From Alteromonadaceae bacterium (GTDB lineage Bacteria > Pseudomonadota > Gammaproteobacteria > Enterobacterales > Alteromonadaceae), in contig WKFJ01000060.1 in NCBI GenBank assembly GCA_014872785.1, positions 37,948-101,947 on the forward strand: DNA of 64,000 nucleotides, given 5' to 3'. Shown one piece after another: positions 16,696 to 25,821 of this stretch. Numbering within the stretch: the stretch's first letter is position 1; each line of letters begins with the position of its first letter. The position numbers and the translations under genes were made by a program. Under the pieces are notes generated by a model. It worked only from the letters and a program-made list of their open reading frames with translations. It did no database searches and was not told where the DNA came from.

Positions 16696-17493
16696 ATGAA
16701 AACTATTATCGTTGAGTCTTGGGGACACTTGCAGGAAGTTTTATTTAATGGCTCTTGGAACCATGAATTAGCGCGTTATCGCTCGCCTTACGTATTTCGT
16801 GGACAACCTAGTGAAAAATTTGAGTTAAAGACGTCGCTCATGCGCTTGGGTGGTAACTACGCCACGTTGGAAAAACACCTCCTGCGCAATTTCAAGAAAT
16901 ACGGACACGACAGTTTCGAGAGCACTGACTCCATTTGGCACTGGCTGACGATGGCGCAACATCACGGTCTTCCGACACGACTCTTAGACTGGACCTATTC
17001 CCCTATGGTAGGCATGCATTTCGCAACGGCAGATATTGATTTTGCGGATCAGGACGGCATCATTTGGAAGGTTAACTATCACGACTCCTACCGCCAATTA
17101 CCCAAGAAAATGAAGGATTGTTTAGATGACTTTGGCGGTAACGTGTTGACATTGGAAATGCTACAAAGCTTGCAACTCGATTTAGACACCTTTGATTTAC
17201 TGAGTAAAGAAGAATTTTTTGTGTTCTTTGAACCACCCTCGACCGATGCGCGCATCGTCAATCAGCATGCATTATTTTCCATTGCCTCCGGCGCTGAAGT
17301 TCAACTAGATCAGCTGTTATCGAATTCCGATATAGACTGTGAGGCCATTGTTATTCCAAAAGAAATTAAATGGGAAATAAGAGACAAGTTAGATCAATCT
17401 AACATCACAGAACGTGTGCTATTTCCAGGTTTAGATGGATTGAGCGCTTGGTTGAAGCGTCACTACAGCCCCAAGATATTAGATGACGCCTAG
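16696..17493 (+). CDS. FRG-domain protein
   Basis: A 265-residue protein with an FRG domain, named for its Phe-Arg-Gly motif, seen here as YVFRGQPSEKFEL at about 32-44. The second signature, MAQHHGLPTRLLDWTYSPMVGMHFA, spans about 90-114. No signal peptide or membrane segment is visible. The ATG at 16696 follows an AGG at suitable distance; the frame is open further upstream but that part lies inside the aminotransferase gene and its terminator. FRG proteins occur scattered in bacteria, phages and mobile regions and their biochemical function is unknown. Here it sits alone between the aminotransferase and the biotin genes and overlaps the end of bioD by 4 bp, convergently. Confidence 0.85.
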   Translation: MKTIIVESWGHLQEVLFNGSWNHELARYRSPYVFRGQPSEKFELKTSLMRLGGNYATLEKHLLRNFKKYGHDSFESTDSIWHWLTMAQHHGLPTRLLDWTYSPMVGMHFATADIDFADQDGIIWKVNYHDSYRQLPKKMKDCLDDFGGNVLTLEMLQSLQLDLDTFDLLSKEEFFVFFEPPSTDARIVNQHALFSIASGAEVQLDQLLSNSDIDCEAIVIPKEIKWEIRDKLDQSNITERVLFPGLDGLSAWLKRHYSPKILDDA

Positions 17494-18173
17494 TCCAAGT
17501 GCAGTAATGGCGTGATATCTAAGTACTGTGCTGCTTCTCTGGCGTTTTTTACCAGTGGCACTTCACCCAAAAACGGCGCGTCTAACATTTCCTTCAAACT
17601 ATCGATATTTTCGCGCAAATAAGGCATTTCCATTTCTCGATGATTAGCCACCCAGCCCGCGACTTGTAAACCACTCGAAAGCACCGACTCGTAAGTTAAA
17701 ATCGCATGATTCAAACAGCCTAAACGCATCCCCACTACCAATACGACAGGAAGTTGTGCGGCAACGACAAATTCAGATAAAAATCGCCCCTCTCCCACAG
17801 GAAGACGCCAACCACCAGCACCTTCCACTAAGGTAAGTCCCGCTTTTTTGCGTCTCAGGTTTTGCAAACCATCAAGCACTGAATCTAAGCAGATCGGCTG
17901 CTTGGTTTTTGCGGCCGCCAAATGCGGTGCCACGGCATCTACGTAAGCAAATGGGTTAACCTCATCATAGCTAACCTCAATCGTACTTGACTCTAACAAG
18001 CACATTGCGTCCTCGTTACGCAGTCCTTCGGGTGTCATCTCGCAACCTGCGGAAATGGGTTTGTAGCCAACACAACTGATCTGTTTGGCATTTGCAATGG
18101 CCATGATTGCAGAAGAAATAAAGGTCTTTCCTACCTCGGTATCAGTACCGGTAACAAAAAACTGAGACAACAC
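17490..18173 (-). CDS. bioD: Dethiobiotin synthase BioD
   Basis: ATP-dependent carboxylase that closes the ureido ring of dethiobiotin, the penultimate step of biotin synthesis. The N-terminus FFVTGTDTEVGKTFIS carries the P-loop (residues 8-16); KPISAGCE near 38 and LVEGAGGWRLPV near 111 are further family motifs. The 227 residues match the usual length. Starts overlap: GTG at 18173 shares a base with the bioC stop (TAGTG), but the TTG one codon later is placed 6 nt after AAGGAG and aligns better with known BioD starts. It is last in bioBFCD. The short active-site region appears complete. Confidence 0.95.
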   Translation of the reverse strand: MLSQFFVTGTDTEVGKTFISSAIMAIANAKQISCVGYKPISAGCEMTPEGLRNEDAMCLLESSTIEVSYDEVNPFAYVDAVAPHLAAAKTKQPICLDSVLDGLQNLRRKKAGLTLVEGAGGWRLPVGEGRFLSEFVVAAQLPVVLVVGMRLGCLNHAILTYESVLSSGLQVAGWVANHREMEMPYLRENIDSLKEMLDAPFLGEVPLVKNAREAAQYLDITPLLHLD

Positions 18174-19060
18174 TAACTCCTTAATAAAGTTATATTTTCT
18201 GCTGAGTGTGAAGATGAGTTCTTGGTGAGCACGAACATGCCAATGTCATAACTCAGTGGTAATTGCTGATTAACTGCCAAGTTCTTTTGGTAATACTTTC
18301 TTAGCAGCTTGTAACGGCTCGGTGTTAATGCGTTTTGATCGCGATGGCTAGTATTGGTAGAGGCGCCAATATCGGTAATGCTGTGCATTAAACCGCTCAT
18401 ATCACTATGCCAGTCAATAAAAGTCTTGCGCATGATTTGTAGGTTTAAATCTGTACTTACAAAACTATCTCGCCATTGTGAAACAGAATGAAATTTATTG
18501 CTAAGTGGCTCGCCTGAGATTGAGGCAAAAGCCTGGTTTAACTCAGCAAAAGAACCATCTAACATGGTTACCAACACAGCAATACCGCTTTTGCTCAGTA
18601 CTCTGTCAACCTCTCGAGCAAATCGATCAGTGTCGCTGACCCACTGCATTGCCATATTTGAATAAAGTAAATCAATTGAGCCTGCAGCCAAGGGCATATT
18701 TTCCATATCAGCAGTTAGCCAATTGAGTCCATCCTTTGACGTTTGCTGCGCAAACTTCAACATCCCTGGGGCAATATCAAGTCCAACAACGATTGTCGCA
18801 AATTGCTGTAATGCGGCAGTATGCTTACCAGTGGCACAACCAAGGTCCACTGCCGTCGTTACCTTATTGTTAGACATACTAAGACTGACTTGTGACATAG
18901 CCCATTGTGCGATTTTTTGCTGCACCAACGCACAATTGTCGTATCGCGCAGCACACTGACTGAACTGTTGCGCAATTTCACCTTTAACATGTTCACCTGT
19001 TGCCGCGACGTCCGGCTCTGACATGTTGCTCAATATCGCGTTAGGTAATGGAGTATTCAT
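18173..19060 (-). CDS. bioC: Malonyl-ACP O-methyltransferase BioC
   Basis: SAM-dependent methyltransferase that methylates the free carboxyl of malonyl-ACP, disguising it for the fatty acid enzymes at the start of pimeloyl synthesis. Seen: IAQQFSQCAARYDNCALVQQ near 30-48 (typical BioC N-terminus), SAM motif I VDLGCATGKHTAAL near 88-101, motif II LLYSNMAMQWV near 150 and a C-terminal YKLLRKYYQKNLAV-like segment. At 295 residues it is slightly longer than E. coli BioC (251), mainly by extensions at both ends. It overlaps bioF by 4 bp (ATGA) and bioD by 1 bp, so translation is probably coupled. Confidence 0.93.
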   Translation of the reverse strand: MNTPLPNAILSNMSEPDVAATGEHVKGEIAQQFSQCAARYDNCALVQQKIAQWAMSQVSLSMSNNKVTTAVDLGCATGKHTAALQQFATIVVGLDIAPGMLKFAQQTSKDGLNWLTADMENMPLAAGSIDLLYSNMAMQWVSDTDRFAREVDRVLSKSGIAVLVTMLDGSFAELNQAFASISGEPLSNKFHSVSQWRDSFVSTDLNLQIMRKTFIDWHSDMSGLMHSITDIGASTNTSHRDQNALTPSRYKLLRKYYQKNLAVNQQLPLSYDIGMFVLTKNSSSHSAENITLLRS

Positions 19061-20205
19061 CGAGACATCGCCTCGGCAAGTATCTGTAGTAACCCGGTAA
19101 TGTCCTCTTTTTCATGCATACTTGTGAGGGTAATACGCAATCTATCCGAATTTTTAGGAACGGTTGGGTGTCGAATAGCTTTTACCCAAAAACCTTTTTC
19201 CATCAGTTGTTCACTGAGCATTAGCGCCCGTTTTGGCTCACCGACCATGATAGGTTGAATAGCGCTAACCGAGGCCGTTAGAGGTATGCCTAATTGTGTG
19301 GCCAAGGCACGAAAGTGCTGAATGTTGTCGTTTAATTTTTCTCTTCGCCAATTCTGCTCTGACATGGCGTTTAAATGCGCTAGCGTAGTTGCGGCATGAA
19401 GTGGCGAAAATGCTGTGCTGTAAATGTAGTGACGAGCAAAGTTTGACAGGTACTCAATAAGCGCGTTACTGCCCGCCACAAAAGCACCGCCAGTCCCAAC
19501 GGCTTTGCCAAAGGTACCAATCAAGATAGGAATGTGTTCTTGTTCAAATCCGCCTTGTTCAACAATCCCCCAGCCATTTTTACCTAATACACCCAATCCG
19601 TGAGCATCATCGAGCATTAGCCAGGCATCGTGCTCTTGGCACTGACGCACTAATTCTGACACTGGCGCTTGATCGCCATCCATACTAAATACGCTTTCTG
19701 AAGCGACCAAAACATCGCGATAGCTACTTCGATATTTCTGCAGCAACTGGGTGAGTTGAGCAGAATCGTTGTGTTTGAATCGTTTGTATTGTGCTTTTGA
19801 CGCCATTGCACCATCGATGAAAGAGGCGTGTATGAGTTTATCCGACAAAATTAATTGCTGTTCTTGATTCATCAGCGCCTGACATACCGAGGAATTTGCA
19901 GCGAACCCTGAATTGAATAAGAGTACAGCTTCCCTCTCGATATTCTGTGCAATGTGCTCGCACAACGCACGATGTTGTGCCGAGTACCCGGTTACTAACG
20001 GTGAGCCACCTGAGCCTACGATGTTGGTATCGGTTTCAATCTCAGCTTGTGCTAGACCCAAATAATCATTACTGGAAAAGTTAAGGAAACGCTGTCCGGA
20101 AACTTTCACGAATTGTTGCTGATACTCTTCAATGCATACATGGCTGCGCAACAAGTCCAGTGATTCTCGTTGCGCGAGCTCGTCATCAATGAATTCAAAT
20201 GCCAA
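19057..20205 (-). CDS. bioF: 8-amino-7-oxononanoate synthase BioF
   Basis: PLP enzyme that condenses pimeloyl-ACP with alanine to give KAPA. Landmarks: FSSNDYLGLA at 43-52, LLFNSGFAANSSV near 95-107, LDDAHGLGVLG near 198-208 and the PLP lysine in GTFGKAVGTGGAF at K234. The 382 residues match the family. The start is a TTG (TTG-GCA-TTT); no ATG is available before the conserved region and only a weak GGAT lies upstream, which suggests low initiation or coupling to bioB, 21 bp away. The 3' end overlaps bioC by 4 bp. Confidence 0.95.
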   Translation of the reverse strand: MAFEFIDDELAQRESLDLLRSHVCIEEYQQQFVKVSGQRFLNFSSNDYLGLAQAEIETDTNIVGSGGSPLVTGYSAQHRALCEHIAQNIEREAVLLFNSGFAANSSVCQALMNQEQQLILSDKLIHASFIDGAMASKAQYKRFKHNDSAQLTQLLQKYRSSYRDVLVASESVFSMDGDQAPVSELVRQCQEHDAWLMLDDAHGLGVLGKNGWGIVEQGGFEQEHIPILIGTFGKAVGTGGAFVAGSNALIEYLSNFARHYIYSTAFSPLHAATTLAHLNAMSEQNWRREKLNDNIQHFRALATQLGIPLTASVSAIQPIMVGEPKRALMLSEQLMEKGFWVKAIRHPTVPKNSDRLRITLTSMHEKEDITGLLQILAEAMSR

Positions 20206-20226
20206 GAGGAGTATCCAGCCTAGAGT

Positions 20227-21270
20227 CTAAACCGTAGCGTCGTAGAACAAATCGTTTTGTTCTTGTTGCTCAACCGCTTCTAGTAGAACCGCTTCATGCG
20301 CTTCGTCTGAATAATCACGGGTTTTCTCAGAATTTATCCCCAATTTTTTGAACAACAACATGTCCTGGTCGGTTTCAGGGTTGGGCGTAGTTAGCAGCTT
20401 ACAACCGTAGAATATTGAGTTTGCACCCGCCATAAAACACAGTGCTTGCGTTTGTTCTGACATCGCTTCACGCCCTGCGGACAATCGCACATAAGATTTA
20501 GGCATCAATATTCTTGCTACCGCTATCGTTCTGATGAATTCAAATTGGTCGAGATCTTCGACCGAATCAAGTGGTGTACCCGCCACTTTAACTAGCATAT
20601 TGATAGGAACACTCTCTGGGTGATGTTCTAGATTGGCTAGTTGCATTAGCAAACCTGAACGATCCGTAGCGCTCTCTCCCATTCCAACAATGCCACCAGA
20701 ACAGACGTTCATGCCGGCTTCTCTAACATTTTGCAATGTGTCTAACCGGTTTTGATAAGTACGAGTGGTGATAATTTCACCATAAAACTCTGGAGAGGTA
20801 TCGAGATTGTGATTGTAGTAATCAAGTCCAGCTTGTTTAAGTGCCAAGGCTTGGTCGCGCGTAAGCATGCCAAGAGTCATGCAGGTTTCTAGGCCTAATT
20901 CCTTAACGCCCTCAATCATTTTCACCAGATAGGGCATGTCGCGCTCTTTGGGGTTTCGCCATGCTGCGCCCATACAAAAACGCGTTGAGCCAGTTGCTTT
21001 AGCTTGCTTCGCAGTTTCTAGCACTTTTTCGACTTCCATTAAGCGCTCTTTCTCCAAACCGGTATCATACCGAGCACTTTGTGGGCAGTATTTGCAGTCT
21101 TCAGGGCAAGCACCTGTTTTAATCGATAACAAAGTGCTCACTTGCACCTGATTAGGGTCAAAGAAATTGCGGTGCACTGTTTGTGCTCTGAACAACAAAT
21201 CATTAAACGGTAATGCAAATAATTCGTTGACTTCTTCTATGGTCCAATCGTGTCGAATTTGTGCCTGCAT
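20227..21270 (-). CDS. bioB: Biotin synthase BioB
   Basis: Radical SAM enzyme that inserts sulfur into dethiobiotin. The radical SAM cysteines are C55, C59 and C62 in [13 protein letters not shown]. Auxiliary 2Fe-2S ligands are visible as the Cys in [22 protein letters not shown] FCMGAAW (near 98), the Cys of ETCMTLGML (near 130) and [12 protein letters not shown] (near 190), and the Arg of [12 protein letters not shown] near 260. The 347 residues are standard. AAGGAAAGG precedes the ATG. It is the first gene of bioBFCD and is transcribed away from bioA across a BirA operator. Confidence 0.97.
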   Translation of the reverse strand: MQAQIRHDWTIEEVNELFALPFNDLLFRAQTVHRNFFDPNQVQVSTLLSIKTGACPEDCKYCPQSARYDTGLEKERLMEVEKVLETAKQAKATGSTRFCMGAAWRNPKERDMPYLVKMIEGVKELGLETCMTLGMLTRDQALALKQAGLDYYNHNLDTSPEFYGEIITTRTYQNRLDTLQNVREAGMNVCSGGIVGMGESATDRSGLLMQLANLEHHPESVPINMLVKVAGTPLDSVEDLDQFEFIRTIAVARILMPKSYVRLSAGREAMSEQTQALCFMAGANSIFYGCKLLTTPNPETDQDMLLFKKLGINSEKTRDYSDEAHEAVLLEAVEQQEQNDLFYDATV

Positions 21271-21303
21271 GGCCTTTCCTTTACTTCAAAATTATTCTGG
21301 CCT

Positions 21304-21331
21304 AGTCTATGCGGCAACTAGTGATTGTCAA
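21304..21331 (-). promoter_or_regulatory. Candidate bioB promoter
   Basis: On the minus strand a perfect -35 TTGACA (plus positions 21326-21331) is 16 bp from TAGACT (21304-21309), four of six matches to -10. The -35 lies inside the left half of the BirA operator, so repressor binding would block it directly. Confidence 0.55.
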
Positions 21332-21357
21332 CTTACTTTTCAGAACAGAGTTTACAA
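21325..21357. promoter_or_regulatory. BirA (biotin repressor) operator
   Basis: TTGTCAACT (21325-21333), 15 bp, AGTTTACAA (21349-21357). This matches the known gammaproteobacterial BirA site TTGTAAACC-N15-GGTTTACAA at seven and eight of nine positions, with the correct spacing, and lies exactly between divergent bioA and bioB. The right half ends 11 bp before the bioA start codon. Confidence 0.9.
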
Positions 21358-21368
21358 AAGGTTATATT

Positions 21369-22646
21369 TTGAGCAGTGATATAGAATTCGACCGTCAACA
21401 CATATGGCACCCTTATACTTCTGCCGTCGATCCTCTTCCAAGTTATCCCGTGGCAAGTGCGAAAGGAGTCACACTCACTCTAGAAAACGGTACTGAACTG
21501 ATTGACGGCATGGCGTCTTGGTGGTGCGCGGTGCACGGCTATAACCACCCCACCCTCAATGCGGCGGCGAGCGCCCAATTAGAGAAAATGTCGCACGTTA
21601 TGTTTGGCGGCATTACGCACCAACCCGCTATCGACTTATGCAAAAAATTAGTTGAAATGACGCCTGAGGGACTCAATCGAGTATTTCTTGCCGACTCGGG
21701 GTCAGTCTCGGTTGAGGTTGCGATGAAAATGGCGATTCAATATTGGGCATGCCAGGGTAACCAACAAAAACATCGTTTTTTAACCATTCGCAATGGGTAT
21801 CACGGTGATACTTTCGCCACCATGTCGGTGTGCGACCCGGTTAACGGCATGCACAGTTTATTTAACGATGTACTGATGCAGCAATTGTTTGCCCCCGCAC
21901 CGCAGACACGTTTTGACAAATCCTGGAACGAAGATGACATTATTCCACTGGCAGACATGCTAGCAAGTCATCATCAAGATATTGCAGCACTTATATTGGA
22001 ACCAATTGTACAAGGTGCGGGAGGGATGCGCATGTATCATCCTGAGTATTTGCGCCGCTGTCGACAATTGTGCGACGAATACAATGTGCTCCTTATTTGC
22101 GACGAAATAGCCACGGGTTTTGGCCGAACAGGAAAATTATTCGCCTGTGAACATGCCGACATAACGCCAGATATTTTGTGTTTGGGCAAAGCGCTAACAG
22201 GCGGCTACGTAACACTTGCCGCAACACTTTGTACTGATGATGTCGCCATTGGGGTTTGCCAAGACCAACCAGGTGTTTTTATGCATGGTCCGACTTACAT
22301 GGGTAACCCGTTAGCCTGCGCTATTGCCAATGCCAGTTTAGAGCTCATCAATCAAAATCATTGGCAACAGCAAGTCAGTAGCATCGAAACTCAATTACAC
22401 GCCGAATTATCGAAATGTGCTGAGCTTGAGGCGGTGCAAGATGTCAGAGTGCTGGGCGCCATTGGCGTGGTGGAAACCAAAACGCCAGTAAACGTTGCCA
22501 CCTTTCAGCGACGATGTATCGAAAGAGGTGTTTGGATAAGACCCTTTGGTAAACTTGTATACATCATGCCGCCCTACGTAATCAATAGTGATGAGCTAAC
22601 GCAACTTACCTCCACAATGCATGATGTACTTTCGCATATGGATTAA
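21369..22646 (+). CDS. bioA: Adenosylmethionine-8-amino-7-oxononanoate aminotransferase BioA
   Basis: PLP enzyme that converts KAPA to DAPA using SAM as amino donor. Landmarks: FDRQHIWHPYTSAVDPLPSYPV near residues 6-27, DGMASWWCAVHGYNHP near 47-62, GYHGDTFATMSV near 140, LICDEIATGFGRTG near 240 and the PLP lysine in LCLGKALTGGYVTLAAT near 272. I chose the TTG at 21369: AAAGG lies 7 nt upstream and the resulting 425 residues match E. coli BioA (429). The frame stays open to an ATG at 21309, but that start would place the BirA operator inside the coding region. The 3' end overlaps the convergent membrane-protein gene by 4 bp. Confidence 0.94.
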   Translation: MSSDIEFDRQHIWHPYTSAVDPLPSYPVASAKGVTLTLENGTELIDGMASWWCAVHGYNHPTLNAAASAQLEKMSHVMFGGITHQPAIDLCKKLVEMTPEGLNRVFLADSGSVSVEVAMKMAIQYWACQGNQQKHRFLTIRNGYHGDTFATMSVCDPVNGMHSLFNDVLMQQLFAPAPQTRFDKSWNEDDIIPLADMLASHHQDIAALILEPIVQGAGGMRMYHPEYLRRCRQLCDEYNVLLICDEIATGFGRTGKLFACEHADITPDILCLGKALTGGYVTLAATLCTDDVAIGVCQDQPGVFMHGPTYMGNPLACAIANASLELINQNHWQQQVSSIETQLHAELSKCAELEAVQDVRVLGAIGVVETKTPVNVATFQRRCIERGVWIRPFGKLVYIMPPYVINSDELTQLTSTMHDVLSHMD

Positions 22647-23011
22647 TCAGCTATCGAAACCGCAACAAAAGCGATGACGGATACAATTAGCAAAAAGACA
22701 ACATTAAACGCAATGTTGTCTTTCTTTCGCCTGTTGCGACGACGGTTTAACCCAATCAATACTAAACTCAACCCGATACAGGTCGACAGCAACACCTTAA
22801 GCAAATTTTTAGGCTCATTTAACCAATGTTCTCGTCCCGGAATATTCCAATACTCCTGCAACCCAGTAATGAACTCAGGACGAGCATAGTGCAAAAGGAT
22901 AAGTGCCCCGATAAACAGCACCCACAGGACAATATTGCCTATTACGGTAACAATAAAAAGACGTTCTTTTTCAACAGGTTTATGGCGTCTGTCAATCCCA
23001 TCCCAAGTCAT
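22643..23011 (-). CDS. Small conserved membrane protein of unknown function
   Basis: A 122-residue protein I do not recognise by name. The N-terminus MTWDGIDRRHKPVEKER is polar and cytoplasmic-looking (the WDGxDRR pattern recurs in small gammaproteobacterial membrane proteins). Three hydrophobic segments follow at about 19-42, 70-88 and 101-121, with a basic loop RRRNRRKK between the second and third. It faces bioA tail to tail with a 4-bp overlap and is divergent from asnS. No motif points to an activity. Confidence 0.75.
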   Translation of the reverse strand: MTWDGIDRRHKPVEKERLFIVTVIGNIVLWVLFIGALILLHYARPEFITGLQEYWNIPGREHWLNEPKNLLKVLLSTCIGLSLVLIGLNRRRNRRKKDNIAFNVVFLLIVSVIAFVAVSIAD

Positions 23012-23279
23012 CTTGCCCCATCAAAACTTTGCCATCTTGCAACAGTTAACCAAGAGTAAATCGAATTTCTTTCAAAACAGCAAAGAAAAAGCACTTTAGC
23101 GCGAATTTTTACTTGTGAATCACGAAGGAAAACGTACCATTAGTGGTCTTTAGACGAAACCAAGAGATCGACAGGGAGAGTGCTGTGCATTCTGTCTATC
23201 GTGGACATCCCAAGATTCCGCACGAGCAAATACGCTACCTGACTTCGCTTTCTAAATTGTTATACATATGGAGTACTAA

Positions 23280-24677
23280 ATGGCACGCGCCACTGTAGAA
23301 GATACCCTCGCAGGCAAATATCAAATAGGCGAGACAATTACCGTAAAAGGTTGGGTAAGAACCCGACGCGACTCTAAAGCAGGCTTATCTTTCGTAGCAT
23401 TACACGACGGAAGCAGCTTCGATCCTCTGCAGGTTATCGCCAATAATACTCTAGAAAATTATGAAGACATTTCCCGTTTAACAGCAGGCTGTTCTTTATC
23501 AGTGGTAGGCACGGTTAAAGCCTCAGAAGGCAAAGGCCAAGCGTTAGAGCTTGAAGCCCAATCTGTTGAAGTCTTAGGTTGGGTGGAAAACCCAGATACC
23601 TATCCAATGGCAGCTAAGCGCCACAGCATCGAGTTTCTGCGCGAACATGCACACCTACGTGCACGTACCAATGTGATTGGTGCTGTAACACGTGTCAGAA
23701 ACTGTTTGTCACAAGCTATACATCGCTTCTTCCATGAAAAAGGTTACTTTTGGATATCGACGCCTATTGTAACAGCTAGTGATACTGAAGGTGCTGGCGA
23801 AATGTTCCGCGTCTCCACGCTTGATATGATGAACTTGCCTAGAACTGACAAAGGTGACGTCGATTATTCTCAAGACTTTTTCGGGAAAGAGGCCTTTCTT
23901 ACCGTTTCTGGACAGTTGAACGTTGAAACTTACTGTTGCGCACTGTCTAAAGTATATACTTTTGGGCCGACCTTCCGTGCAGAAAACTCAAACACCAGCC
24001 GTCACTTGGCCGAGTTTTGGATGATAGAGCCAGAAGTCGCATTTGCCGATTTGAGCGACATCGCTCAATTATCGGAAGACATGCTGAAATATGTGTTTAA
24101 AGCGGTTCTAGAAGAACGTGCTGATGACATGCAATTCTTTGCTCAGCGCATTAATAAAGACGCCATTTCACGTTTAGAAAAAGTCGTTGACCAAGACTTT
24201 GTGCGTATGGACTACACCGACGCCATCGAAATTTTGAAAAACTCAGGTAAAAAGTTCGAATTCCCTGTTGAATGGGGTATCGATTTAGCGTCTGAGCACG
24301 AGCGTTATTTGGCAGAAGAGCATGTAGGCGCGCCCATCATCATGCAAAACTACCCGAAAGACATCAAAGCCTTCTACATGCGCATGAATGAAGATGGCAA
24401 AACCGTAGCAGCTATGGACGTACTGGCGCCAGGTATCGGTGAGATCATCGGAGGCTCACAACGTGAAGAACGACTTGATGTACTTGACGCGCGTATGGAA
24501 GAGATGGACTTGGACAAAGCCGATTACAGTTGGTACCGCGATTTACGTAAGTACGGCACGGTTCCACATTCAGGTTTCGGCCTTGGCTTTGAAAGACTAG
24601 TTGCCTATGTAACCGGTATGCAAAACGTAAGAGATGTTATTCCATTCCCGCGCACGCCGGGCAACGCAGAGTACTAA
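23280..24677 (+). CDS. asnS: Asparaginyl-tRNA synthetase
   Basis: Charges tRNA-Asn with asparagine. The 465-residue product has the N-terminal OB-fold anticodon-binding domain (about 15-105; [24 protein letters not shown]) followed by the class II catalytic core. Motif 2 is visible as [25 protein letters not shown] near 230 and motif 3 as [15 protein letters not shown] near 435-449. The length matches E. coli AsnRS (466). GGAG lies upstream of the ATG and a strong terminator follows. It appears to be a single-gene transcript. Confidence 0.97.
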   Translation: MARATVEDTLAGKYQIGETITVKGWVRTRRDSKAGLSFVALHDGSSFDPLQVIANNTLENYEDISRLTAGCSLSVVGTVKASEGKGQALELEAQSVEVLGWVENPDTYPMAAKRHSIEFLREHAHLRARTNVIGAVTRVRNCLSQAIHRFFHEKGYFWISTPIVTASDTEGAGEMFRVSTLDMMNLPRTDKGDVDYSQDFFGKEAFLTVSGQLNVETYCCALSKVYTFGPTFRAENSNTSRHLAEFWMIEPEVAFADLSDIAQLSEDMLKYVFKAVLEERADDMQFFAQRINKDAISRLEKVVDQDFVRMDYTDAIEILKNSGKKFEFPVEWGIDLASEHERYLAEEHVGAPIIMQNYPKDIKAFYMRMNEDGKTVAAMDVLAPGIGEIIGGSQREERLDVLDARMEEMDLDKADYSWYRDLRKYGTVPHSGFGLGFERLVAYVTGMQNVRDVIPFPRTPGNAEY

Positions 24678-24704
24678 TACCTGTTTAGTTGCTTGCTTAT
24701 TATT

Positions 24705-24730
24705 AAAAAAGCCCCGAATGGGGCTTTTTT
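24705..24730. terminator. Bidirectional terminator after asnS
   Basis: AAAAAAGCCCC / GGGGCTTTTTT with a GAAT loop. The right T run contains the stop codon of the converging small gene. Confidence 0.95.
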
Positions 24731-24947
24731 AATGCTTGCGTTTTCTAGTTGTTTGTTGCGTATTCAACCGTGCTTTTTCCTGCTCGTCTTTACTCAACCA
24801 ATTCTGAATCAACGAGGCAATGCGTTTCAAATCATCTTCGGCCAAAGTGGTCAACACCTTACCTACTTGTGGCGGCGAACCCACTTTACTTTGCTGGCGA
24901 CTGAAGAAGTGTGAAAACGCGCCTTTTGAACCGTTCTTTTTTTGCAC
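24729..24947 (-). CDS. Small hypothetical protein, 72 residues
   Basis: Reads MQKKNGSKGAFSHFFSRQ, then a helical segment VLTTLAEDDLKRIASLIQNWLSKDEQEKARL at about 30-60 and a basic tail TTRKRKH. The middle resembles the LAxDxxKRxAxLIxxWL helices of flagellar ring or motor adaptor proteins, but this is only a resemblance. The start would be a GTG without an evident ribosome binding site, which weakens the call. In favour: clear amphipathic coding pattern, and the stop codon falls inside the shared terminator hairpin as is usual for tightly packed convergent genes. Confidence 0.6.
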   Translation of the reverse strand: MQKKNGSKGAFSHFFSRQQSKVGSPPQVGKVLTTLAEDDLKRIASLIQNWLSKDEQEKARLNTQQTTRKRKH

Positions 24948-25045
24948 AACTGTGAACTTGATACCAAAATAAAACTAAGTGTAACTGAAATTTTAGCCCT
25001 AGTACGCCTTTCTTTAAGCGTATCATTAAAAATTGAGCCCAATAC

Positions 25046-25669
25046 ATGAATATACTCCACTCCTACCAAACCCTACATCAGCTGCTAGATAAAACGCGTA
25101 TTGCTGAGGGATTGGCTCCTTTGTTCCTAAGACTATACCTAGCCCCAATAATGATTCAGGCGGGTTGGAACAAGATGAGTCACTTCAATGATACCGCAGC
25201 CTGGTTTGGTAACCCAGATTGGGGACTAGGCTTGCCGATGCCAGAAGTCATGGCATCACTGGCGATTGGTGCAGAGTTTTTTGGCGGCATACTATTAATT
25301 ATTGGATTAGCCACGCGCTGGATATCCATTCCTCTGATGTTCACTATGTTGGTTGCCGCAATTACTGTGCATCTGGAAAACGGCTGGTTAGCTATTGCAG
25401 ACAAGAGCAGTTGGCTTGCAGATGGCACTATTTTCTTGAACGAATCCATTATGAACTCAGGAGAGAAGATAGAACGAGCCAAAGCCCTGTTACAGGAGCA
25501 TGGCAACTATGAATGGTTAACTTCCAGCGGTAACTTTGTCATTTTAAACAATGGCATTGAGTTCGCAATGACCTACTTTTTTATGTTATTGGTCTTATTC
25601 TTCTACGGTGGCGGCAAGTACACCAGTGTAGATTACTTCTTAGCTAAGAGGTTCATGCCTAATAACTAG
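25046..25669 (+). CDS. DoxX family membrane protein
   Basis: A 207-residue integral membrane protein of the DoxX family. Seen: LAPLFLRLYLAPIMIQAGWNKM at about 22-43 with the conserved RLxLAxxMxxxGxxK pattern, four hydrophobic segments (about 25-40, 65-85, 90-108, 170-190), EFFGGILLIIGLATRW near 72-87. A longer than usual loop (about 108-165) lies between helices 3 and 4. DoxX proteins take part in redox or membrane-stress functions in some species, but the role of this one is unknown. It ends in a clear terminator and appears monocistronic. Confidence 0.88.
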   Translation: MNILHSYQTLHQLLDKTRIAEGLAPLFLRLYLAPIMIQAGWNKMSHFNDTAAWFGNPDWGLGLPMPEVMASLAIGAEFFGGILLIIGLATRWISIPLMFTMLVAAITVHLENGWLAIADKSSWLADGTIFLNESIMNSGEKIERAKALLQEHGNYEWLTSSGNFVILNNGIEFAMTYFFMLLVLFFYGGGKYTSVDYFLAKRFMPNN

Positions 25670-25706
25670 ATCCTGTTGACCTAACCTTTGGCATGAAAAA
25701 ATAGAG

Positions 25707-25728
25707 AAGAGGCGACAGCCTCTTTTTT
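25707..25728 (+). terminator. Terminator of the DoxX gene
   Basis: Stem AAGAGGC / GCCTCTT, GACA loop, then a T run. Confidence 0.9.
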
Positions 25729-25821
25729 ATGCATACGGCGTTATTGTTGCTAATTTTTGTTGCCAAACCATTTAAAATTATCTAATTTCAGGCAAAGCAT
25801 CAATTAACGAGTTGTCAGCCG

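Noticed and set aside
21309..21368. ATG at 21309 as the bioA start
   Set aside because: It would put the BirA operator inside the coding sequence and add 20 residues absent from the family; the TTG at 21369 has a proper ribosome binding site.
25670..25700. Third copy of the dispersed repeat after the DoxX gene
   Set aside because: Only about 11 bp match at the start; the rest diverges, so I did not list it as a copy.
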